Source of the DNA: Bacteroidota bacterium
Lineage (GTDB): Bacteria > Bacteroidota > Bacteroidia > AKYH767-A > JABDAW01
Direction of reading: 5' to 3'
DNA length: 7,337 nt
Assembly: GCA_023251595.1 (NCBI GenBank)
Contig: JAHEYM010000191.1
Coordinates: forward strand, 1-7,337
Part shown: positions 1-5,235 of the stretch, in pieces
Position numbering within the stretch: position 1 is the stretch's first letter
Layout of the letters: each line of letters starts with the position of its first letter
Position numbers and translations under genes: made by a program
The notes under the pieces: model-generated
Seen by the model: the letters and a program-made list of their open reading frames with translations, nothing else
The model's database searches: none
What the model was told of the DNA's origin: nothing

Positions 1-5
1 GACGG

Positions 6-19
6 CTTACGACTTACGA
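6..19. repeat. Short heptamer tandem repeat (CTTACGA x2)
   Basis: Two perfect copies of CTTACGA lie side by side at 6-12 and 13-19, and a degraded third unit follows (CTGAC). A related ACTTACAACTT string occurs at 128-138, just before the adhesin start. Short tandem strings of this kind are frequent in intergenic DNA of Bacteroidota. The tract may continue to the left of the window edge, so its full length is unknown. Confidence 0.5.
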
Positions 20-89
20 CTGACACAAATTTTCAAAAAATCATAGTCTTTATTGTTATAATCCTACTATATTTTAAGATAAATATTCA

Positions 90-97
90 TAGCTTTG
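90..97 (+). promoter_or_regulatory. Candidate Bacteroidota -7 box (TAGCTTTG)
   Basis: TAGCTTTG matches the phylum's TAnnTTTG consensus for the primary sigma factor. It lies 45 bases before the ATG at 143, which would give a leader of about 40 bases. No TTG or TTTG is found at the expected distance upstream (about positions 66-71), so the -33 half is missing. This is a single-box candidate and could be chance. Confidence 0.35.
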
Positions 98-142
98 CCC
101 AGATTCTCATAAAATCGGGATTTCAGAACTTACAACTTGAAA

Positions 143-3100
143 ATGAAGACATTACATACCAATGCCCTCGCAGGAAAAGCCGGAATTTACAGCATCATGC
201 TGACGGTCTTTTTACTCATCGGATTCAGTAATTTTTCAGCCGCTCAGAACTACAACATGAGCAATACTACAATCTCGACGTGCGCCGGAACCTTTTACGA
301 TAGTGGCGGCGGAATCCTGCCATACGGTAACAATCAGAATTTGCTCGAACACTTTTGTCCATCTACTCCGGGATTATGTATGCACCTGAATTTCACCAGT
401 TTCAGTACCGAAACCAATTTCGATTTCTTATGGATTTTTGACGGTCCTGACACCTGTTCGCGTCTCATTGGAATGTACACCGGTACTGCTTCTCCGGGAA
501 ATGTGCAGGCATCGAGTTCGAACCCAACGGGCTGTTTGACAGTGCGTTTTCGTTCCGATAATACCAACACCAGTTCGGGTTGGGCTGCAACCATTTCCTG
601 TGGCGCTTGCGCAGCTCCTCCCGCTCCTACCACACAAGATTGTTTAGGTGCAATTCCGATCTGTCAAAACGTGTATTCAAATCCTGTATCGTACTCCGGC
701 ACAGGTAATTATCCCGGTGAAATCAATCAGACACAGTCCTGTCTTTTTGTTTATGGTGAAAGAAATGATGTTTGGTACAGCTTCACCGTGCAAGCCAGTG
801 GTAACCTCGCGTTCGACATCACTCCTGTGAATCTTGCCGATGATTATGATTGGGAAGTAATGAATCTGACCAATGCAAATTGTCAGGATATTTATTGTAA
901 TCCGGCGCTTGACGTGTCCTGTAATTATTCTTCAAACCCGGGCGTGACGGGACCTGACGGCGGATCGGGATTGAATTGGCAAAATAATTTCGGAAGTCGC
1001 TTTAATGCCACGATTCCTGTTTTGGCCGGGCAGACTTATGTGATAAATGTGAGCAATTTTTCTTCAACCCAAAGCGGCTACACCATTGATTTCTCAGCAT
1101 CTACTGCATCGATTTTCGACAATATACCACCAACACTTCAATCGCTTGCTTCAACCCCGGCTTGTGGCGGAACAAGCATCACCATAAATTTTTCAGAAAA
1201 TGTTCAGTGTAATTCTGTTCAGGCATCTGATTTTACGTTGACTGGTCCGGGTGGTCCATATACGGTTACAGCCGTCAGCAGTGCGGCTTGTGCATCAGGT
1301 GCAACCTACGATAACAGTTGGACTTTAACTATTTCTCCGGCAATGGGCACTGCCGGAAATTATAATTTAAATCTGGTGAATAATGTTTCCGATATATGCG
1401 GAAATATTCAAAATGCAGGAACACTTCCTTTCACGATTGCAGGTGTTACAGCTACCGCGAGTATGACGCCGGTAACTTGTTTGAACGGAACAAATGGCAT
1501 AGCGTGGGCTACAATTACAAGTGGTACGGGACCTTTCACATACACCTGGACACCGAGTGGTGGAACAAATGCAACCGCTTCAAATCTTGCAGCCGGTACT
1601 TATACGGTTACAACGTCAGCGAGCAGTGGATGTCCGGCGATATCAACAGTTACGATTACACAACCTTTGACGGGGGTTTCTGCAACTGCCACACATACGA
1701 ATAATCTTTGCAGTACCGGTAACACAGGAACTGCGCTGGGAGCAGGTGCAGGTGGAACCGGTCCTTACACTTATCATTGGAGTCCCTCAGGTGGAAATGC
1801 AGCTTCTGCATCTAATCTCTCATCGGGAATTTTCACTGTTACGGTAACAGATGCCGGTGGTTGCACCGACACTGCGATGGTAACTATCACTTCACCCCCG
1901 GCAATTAATTTAGTGATGGGCGTTGCAAACGGAAGTTGTTCCGTTCCTACAGGCACAGCATGGGTTACTGCATCGAATGGAACCGGACCGTATGGTTATT
2001 CATGGACTCCTTCGGGAGGTACAAATTCAACTGCTTCAAATTTAACAGCAGGAACATATTCAGTTACGGTTACGGACGCAAACGGCTGTACCGCAGTAAA
2101 TGGAATTGCGGTGACAGCTTCGGGAACCTTAACACTTACAAATTATCAGGTCAATTTAAGTTGCAATGGCTCAAACGATGGAATAGCGGGCGTTTCAATC
2201 ACCGGGGGAACGGCTCCGTTCAGTTACACCTGGGCTCCATCAGTTGGTGCAACTGCAACTGTCAGCAATCTCTCAGCCGGTAACTATACAGTTACTGCAA
2301 CGGATGGAACAGGTTGTTCAAACACTGCAAACTTCACCATAACACAACCACCTGCACTCGTTCTTGCAATGAGTACCACGCCAACCAACTGCGGTCAATC
2401 CGTAGGTACGGCGGGCGTTTCGGCGGGCGGAGGAACGGGACCGTACACCTACTCGTGGACATCCGCACCCGTACAAACAACTGCTACTGCCTCTAACCTT
2501 GCAGGTGCAACTTACACTGTAACCGTAACGGATGCGGGCGGATGCACAGGAACAGGAAATATCACAGTAACTGTTGCCGGCGGACCGACGCCATCGATTT
2601 CTGCATTCACAAATGTAACTTGCAACGGACTCACGGACGGAACTGCAACGGCTACGGCTGTAGGCGGAACGGGACCCTATACCTATAGCTGGAGTACTGT
2701 TCCGGTTCAAAATACTGCGAACGCAACAAATCTCGGAGTCGGTACATATACAGTTACGGTGACGGATGCAGGTGGTTGTACCGCGATGACCAATACTGCG
2801 ATCACTGCACCCGCTGTAATCGTACTCACTGTTACTGGTACCACAACAATCTGTAATGGCCAATCTACCACAATTTCCGCATCGGCTGTCGGTGGTACTG
2901 GTCCGTATAATTTTGCATGGAGTAATGCATTTAACGGCGCGTCACAATCTGTGACGCCGGGCGCGACAACTACATATACATGTACAGTTACAGACGCAAA
3001 CGGTTGCACGGTACCTTCTCAAAGCGTTACAGTGACAATCGGTGGACCACTCAGTGTTTCTATCGCGGGACTAAACTCTATATGTGTGGGTGATAATACA

Positions 3101-4054
3101 ACTTTAACCGCAACCGGTTCAGGAGGAAACGGCGGACCATATATATATACATGGACTCCGGGTGGACCTGGCAACACTATTAATGTTAGTCCCGGAGCAA
3201 CAACAACCTATAATGTTTCTGTCAGTGACGGATGCACACAACCCAATGCTACATCGAGTATTACGGTGACTGTTGTAACTTCTGTGAACGTTCAGTTTAC
3301 TTTTACACCTGCAATTGGTTGCTCACCCCTTAACGTTCAATTCACAGATAATTCTGTTGCCCCTGCCGGTTCAACGTATGCATGGAATTTCGGTGGTTTT
3401 CGAAACAGCACAGCACAAAATCCTACCTATACATTTGCAGATACCGGCAGCTATACAGTTTCGCTTACGATCACTACGCCGTCAGGATGTACAGGAATTT
3501 CAATTCAGCCGAATGCTGTGACCGTGACCGGTCCACCGACTGCAATGTTTAGTTCAACTCCATTAATCGTCACAAGCATTATGAATGAAGTGACGTTTAC
3601 GAATCTTTCAATAAATGCAAATTCTTATACCTGGGATTTTGGTGATAATTCACCTTTCTCTACAGATACAAATGTAATTCACCGCTACCCCGTTATCGGC
3701 GATTATATGGTTTATCTGATTGCAAGTAACGGCCCGAATTGCTCGGACACTGCGGATGTTTTAATCAGAGTAAAAGAAGATTTTACGTTTTATGTACCGA
3801 GCGCATTTACGCCCGATGGAAATGGAATTAATGATCATTTCTTTGGTACAGGAACCGGAATTAAGGAATATACGATGAATATTTTCGATCGATGGGGAAA
3901 TGCATTATTTATCAGTAATGATCTCTCGATACCATGGGATGGAAAGTATAAGGGACTTGATGCCAAGGAGGATATTTATGTATATAATATTTATGTAAAA
4001 GATTATAATGACAGGGCTCATTATTTTCTGGGAAAAGTCAGTTTGATCCGATAG
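143..4054 (+). CDS. Giant secreted SprB/PKD-repeat surface protein with type IX secretion (type B) sorting domain
   Basis: This 1303-residue exported protein is probably a cell-surface adhesin or gliding-type filament protein. Residues are numbered from the ATG at 143; an in-frame TTG at 137 adds only two residues and is less likely. A signal peptide spans about 1-35, with its hydrophobic core at 17-31 and likely cleavage after AAQ. A CUB-like domain follows at about 44-153, then a Cys-rich beta-sandwich domain (about 162-318) and an SbsA-type Ig domain (about 327-432). Next come six SprB-like repeats (435-891), two variant repeats (892-1046) and two PKD domains (1047-1130, and 1131-1211 with YTWDFGD). 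The C-terminal CHU_C domain (1212-1303) shows PSAFTPDGNGIND, FDRWGN, WDG and a final LIR. This C-terminus is known to direct outer-membrane passage by the type IX system. The ligand cannot be read from sequence. No catalytic domain is visible. Confidence 0.96.
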   Translation: MKTLHTNALAGKAGIYSIMLTVFLLIGFSNFSAAQNYNMSNTTISTCAGTFYDSGGGILPYGNNQNLLEHFCPSTPGLCMHLNFTSFSTETNFDFLWIFDGPDTCSRLIGMYTGTASPGNVQASSSNPTGCLTVRFRSDNTNTSSGWAATISCGACAAPPAPTTQDCLGAIPICQNVYSNPVSYSGTGNYPGEINQTQSCLFVYGERNDVWYSFTVQASGNLAFDITPVNLADDYDWEVMNLTNANCQDIYCNPALDVSCNYSSNPGVTGPDGGSGLNWQNNFGSRFNATIPVLAGQTYVINVSNFSSTQSGYTIDFSASTASIFDNIPPTLQSLASTPACGGTSITINFSENVQCNSVQASDFTLTGPGGPYTVTAVSSAACASGATYDNSWTLTISPAMGTAGNYNLNLVNNVSDICGNIQNAGTLPFTIAGVTATASMTPVTCLNGTNGIAWATITSGTGPFTYTWTPSGGTNATASNLAAGTYTVTTSASSGCPAISTVTITQPLTGVSATATHTNNLCSTGNTGTALGAGAGGTGPYTYHWSPSGGNAASASNLSSGIFTVTVTDAGGCTDTAMVTITSPPAINLVMGVANGSCSVPTGTAWVTASNGTGPYGYSWTPSGGTNSTASNLTAGTYSVTVTDANGCTAVNGIAVTASGTLTLTNYQVNLSCNGSNDGIAGVSITGGTAPFSYTWAPSVGATATVSNLSAGNYTVTATDGTGCSNTANFTITQPPALVLAMSTTPTNCGQSVGTAGVSAGGGTGPYTYSWTSAPVQTTATASNLAGATYTVTVTDAGGCTGTGNITVTVAGGPTPSISAFTNVTCNGLTDGTATATAVGGTGPYTYSWSTVPVQNTANATNLGVGTYTVTVTDAGGCTAMTNTAITAPAVIVLTVTGTTTICNGQSTTISASAVGGTGPYNFAWSNAFNGASQSVTPGATTTYTCTVTDANGCTVPSQSVTVTIGGPLSVSIAGLNSICVGDNTTLTATGSGGNGGPYIYTWTPGGPGNTINVSPGATTTYNVSVSDGCTQPNATSSITVTVVTSVNVQFTFTPAIGCSPLNVQFTDNSVAPAGSTYAWNFGGFRNSTAQNPTYTFADTGSYTVSLTITTPSGCTGISIQPNAVTVTGPPTAMFSSTPLIVTSIMNEVTFTNLSINANSYTWDFGDNSPFSTDTNVIHRYPVIGDYMVYLIASNGPNCSDTADVLIRVKEDFTFYVPSAFTPDGNGINDHFFGTGTGIKEYTMNIFDRWGNALFISNDLSIPWDGKYKGLDAKEDIYVYNIYVKDYNDRAHYFLGKVSLIR
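272..601 (+). other. CUB-like domain of the surface protein
   Basis: Residues about 44-153 start with a STCAGTFYDSGG string, contain FDFLWIFDG and IGMYTG, and end with SGWAATISC. That matches the CUB pattern: Cys plus G-x-F-x-D-S-G-G at the start, an aromatic/Asp-x-x-x-I-x-D-G core, and G-W plus Cys at the end. CUB domains are extracellular beta-sandwiches that bind proteins or glycans, often with calcium. The assignment rests on pattern recognition only. Confidence 0.7.
626..1096 (+). other. Cys-rich beta-sandwich domain of the surface protein
   Basis: Residues about 162-318 resemble a domain often found near the N-terminus of large Bacteroidota secreted proteins. The signs are a DCLGAIPIC opening, ERNDVWYSFTV, a G-x-L-x-F-x-I-x-P strand, DYDWEV, and a closing AGQTYVINVSNFS strand typical of PPC-like jelly-roll domains. 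The role is probably structural or carbohydrate-contacting. I do not recognise a named family with certainty. Confidence 0.5.
1121..1438 (+). other. SbsA-type Ig-like domain of the surface protein
   Basis: Residues about 327-432 contain PPTLQSL, ITINFSENVQ, a DFTLTGPGG strand and a closing NVSDICGN string. Bacterial SbsA/Big_5-like domains typically have the form 'P-P-x-hydrophobic ... F-S-E-x-V ... D-x-x-G-N'. It sits between the N-terminal globular domains and the repeat stalk and is probably a structural spacer. Confidence 0.65.
1445..2815 (+). repeat. Six SprB-like Ig repeats (protein-level)
   Basis: Six consecutive units of about 75-77 residues begin near bases 1445, 1670, 1901, 2123, 2354 and 2582. 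Each has a Cys near the start, a G-T-G-P-(Y/F)-x-Y-x-W core (GTAPFSYTW in unit 4), an ASNL-x-x-G-(T/I/N)-Y/F-T-V-T turn and a second Cys in a 'D-x-x-G-C' or similar string. The two Cys are 50-52 residues apart in every unit and probably form a disulfide. SprB repeats are known from the gliding adhesin SprB of Flavobacterium johnsoniae. Units 5 and 6 are closest to each other, since both carry a 'PVQ-x-T' insertion after the Trp. Confidence 0.85.
2816..3280 (+). repeat. Two variant Ig-like repeats (PGATTTY type)
   Basis: Two further units of about 77 residues follow the SprB block without a break, starting near 2816 and 3044. They keep the two-Cys frame (spacing 51 and 50) and the G-P-Y-x-(F/Y)-x-W core, but replace the ASNL-AGTYTVT turn with V-(T/S)-PGATTTY. 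That turn is common in Ig-like domains of Bacteroidota secreted proteins. The first variant unit has one extra Cys before its second conserved Cys. They appear to be a transition between the SprB repeats and the PKD domains. Confidence 0.7.
3281..3775 (+). other. Two PKD domains of the surface protein
   Basis: The first unit (bases 3281-3532) has GCSPLNVQFTDNS, YAWNFGG and a GSYTVSLTI closing strand. Its usual WDFGDG motif is degenerate (WNFGG). The second (3533-3775) keeps a canonical YTWDFGDNS, followed by an H-R-Y-P-V-I-G-D-Y turn and a V-Y-L-I-A-S strand. PKD domains are extracellular Ig-like spacers that commonly precede the CHU_C sorting domain. Confidence 0.85.
3776..4051 (+). other. 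Gliding motility-associated C-terminal (CHU_C) sorting domain, type IX secretion type B
   Basis: The last 92 residues contain the family's landmarks in order: FYVPSAFTPDGNGIND, a YTMNIFDRWGNALF strand pair, WDGKYKG, IYVYNIYVKD and the terminal GKVSLIR. This domain is known to route proteins through the type IX secretion system to the surface or medium. The residue usually Gly before the YVY strand is Asp here (EDIYVY), a minor departure. The GC content of this part (22 of 60 bases at 3781-3840) is much lower than that of the repeats. Confidence 0.92.
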
Positions 4055-4095
4055 AGGATTTGCATTCCGGCCATATTCTGACCTTCCATACTCCG

Positions 4096-4121
4096 AATTA
4101 ACAATTAACAATTAACAATTA
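4096..4121. repeat. AATTAAC heptamer tandem repeat in the leader of the propeller gene
   Basis: Three perfect AATTAAC units (4096-4102, 4103-4109, 4110-4116) are followed by a partial AATTA. The tract ends five bases (TAAAA, with one T) before the ATG at 4126. It fills the position where a Shine-Dalgarno sequence would be in other bacteria; none is present. A-rich unstructured leaders are known to favour initiation in Bacteroidota, so the tract may act as the translation leader. Copy-number change would alter leader length but not the reading frame. Confidence 0.85.
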
Positions 4122-4125
4122 TAAA

Positions 4126-5172
4126 ATGAAAAGCCAGTTAAAATCTTTTTCAAGTGTATTCTTTTTTGTCATAATTTTGTTTTCTTTCAATTGCAAGGGA
4201 CAACAGCCAAAATCGCTTTATCATATAGCTAACAAATTTTCTGTTGAAGGAGATGGTGGCTGGGATTATCTGACCGTTGACACCATTACTGAACGTTTAT
4301 ATATTTCACATGGTAATGTCGTCCAGATTTTAGATGTAAAGACAGGAAAACTTCTTGGAAGCATTAAAGACCTTAAGGGAGTTCATGGGATTGTAATTGC
4401 TGATGAAAGCAAGGGTTATATAACAAGTGGGAAAGATTCATCCATAACTTTATTTAATGCTCAGGATTATTTCGTCATTGGTAAAGCAAAGTTTCAAGCA
4501 GCAAATCCTGATGCAATTCTCTATGATAGATTTTCACACCGTGTTTTTGTTTTTAATGGGAGGAGCAACAATGTCACCGTTCTTAGCCTTTATGGGAATA
4601 AACTGGAAGGCATGATCGAATTAGACGGGAAACCGGAATTTGCAGTGACCAACAAAAAGGGGGAAATATATGTCAATATAGAAAATAAAAATAAAATTAC
4701 TATAATAAACTCCATTTCAATGAAAGTGGACACAAGTTTTTCACTTGGTAAAGGAGTAGAACCAAGCGGCTTAGCTATAGATATAGAAAATAACCGGTTA
4801 TTTTCCGTTTGCGACAATAAAGTGATGGTAGTGATGGACGCTGCCAACGGGAAAATCATTACGACCTTACCGATCGGAGAAGGTGTTGACGGCGTTGTGT
4901 ATGATCCTGGTCTTAAACGTATTTACAGTTCGAACGGAGAAGGAACAGTCACGGTTATACAGCAAGATGATGCAAATTCCTACAAAGTTCTTGAAACTAT
5001 AATTACACAAAAAGGTGCAAGGACTATCGCACTTGATAAAACAACTCATCATATTTATTTACCGGTTGCTGAATTTGGTGAAATTGTTGTTAAACCGGGT
5101 GAAGATAAACCAAAACGACCACCTATCAAACCGGGAACTTTTCTAATATATGATATTGAACCGGTGAAATAA
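4126..5172 (+). CDS. Exported YncE/YVTN-family seven-bladed beta-propeller protein
   Basis: This 348-residue protein has an N-terminal hydrophobic signal (about residues 8-22) followed by Cys23. The SFNC string is a poor lipobox, so it is either an atypical lipoprotein or a periplasmic/secreted protein cut near the GQQ at 25-27. The remainder shows seven repeats of about 37-43 residues, beginning near 45, 85, 127, 169, 212, 253 and 298. Each has the pattern 'G-(I/V)-A-(I/V)-D ... (L/I)-Y-(I/V) ... (I/V)-D-x-x-(T/N)-G-K', which is the YVTN/YncE propeller form. Such propellers usually bind proteins, DNA or ligands rather than catalyse; the partner is unknown. The start is fixed by the signal peptide. 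The gene lies 71 bases after the adhesin gene on the same strand with no clear terminator between, so read-through is possible. No catalytic motif is visible. Confidence 0.92.
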   Translation: MKSQLKSFSSVFFFVIILFSFNCKGQQPKSLYHIANKFSVEGDGGWDYLTVDTITERLYISHGNVVQILDVKTGKLLGSIKDLKGVHGIVIADESKGYITSGKDSSITLFNAQDYFVIGKAKFQAANPDAILYDRFSHRVFVFNGRSNNVTVLSLYGNKLEGMIELDGKPEFAVTNKKGEIYVNIENKNKITIINSISMKVDTSFSLGKGVEPSGLAIDIENNRLFSVCDNKVMVVMDAANGKIITTLPIGEGVDGVVYDPGLKRIYSSNGEGTVTVIQQDDANSYKVLETIITQKGARTIALDKTTHHIYLPVAEFGEIVVKPGEDKPKRPPIKPGTFLIYDIEPVK

Positions 5173-5174
5173 GA

Positions 5175-5206
5175 TTTGCTGCGAAGGCGCGAAGACGCTA
5201 AGTTTG
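5175..5206 (+). promoter_or_regulatory. Candidate Bacteroidota promoter for the STAND ATPase gene (TTTG-N20-TAAGTTTG)
   Basis: TTTG at 5175-5178 is followed after 20 bases by TAAGTTTG at 5199-5206, which fits the phylum consensus TTTG / TAnnTTTG in both sequence and spacing. Transcription would begin near 5212-5215, giving a leader of about 22 bases before the ATG at 5236. The spacer and the start of the -7 box consist of the GCGAAG-type repeat. This is the best promoter match in the window. Confidence 0.6.
5181..5202. repeat. Degenerate 8-base GCGAAGGC/GCGAAGAC/GCTAAG repeat
   Basis: Three imperfect 8-base units lie in tandem: GCGAAGGC at 5181, GCGAAGAC at 5189 and GCTAAG(TT) at 5197. It stands out as GC-rich against the AT-rich gap. 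Strings of this GCGAAGGCGCGAAGACGC type are a recurrent intergenic repeat in Bacteroidota genomes, as I recall. It has no inverted symmetry and no T-run, so it is not a terminator. Confidence 0.6.
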
Positions 5207-5235
5207 TAAAATCAACTTAAACTATAGTGAGCTAA

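Larger units (their letters stand above)
1..136. other. Non-coding leader region upstream of the adhesin gene
   Basis: No open reading frame of credible length or composition lies here on either strand. The stretch is AT-rich and contains a short CTTACGA tandem pair at its left end and a TAGCTTTG box at 90-97. The end of any preceding gene is outside the window. The region just before the adhesin start is A-rich and has no Shine-Dalgarno sequence, as expected for Bacteroidota. Confidence 0.7.

Noticed and set aside
137..142. TTG at 137 as the adhesin start
   Set aside because: It adds only Met-Lys before an ATG at 143 that begins a normal signal peptide. TTG starts are less common, so 143 is preferred.
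1445..2815. CRISPR-like or mobile repeat array
   Set aside because: The repeats are in-frame, conserved in protein and not in DNA, and have no spacers. They are protein domains.
2318..2863. Minus-strand open frame of 181 codons inside the repeat block
   Set aside because: It lies wholly antisense to the well-supported adhesin. It arises from the repetitive GC-rich codons, is rich in Cys/Arg/Ser with no recognisable domain, and has no leader or promoter of its own.
3137..3154. Near-palindromic CCAT(AT)n-ACATGG string
   Set aside because: It encodes the conserved G-P-Y-I-Y-T-W core of a repeat unit, so the codons explain it. No regulatory role is needed.
4055..4095. Terminator or promoter between the adhesin and propeller genes
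   Set aside because: GGATTTGCATTCC has only weak dyad symmetry and no T-run. No TAnnTTTG match is present; TCAGTTTG at 4038-4045 misses a conserved base and lies within the adhesin coding region.
5173..5235. Rho-independent terminator after the propeller gene
   Set aside because: The GC-rich string is a direct repeat, not an inverted one, and no T-tract follows it.
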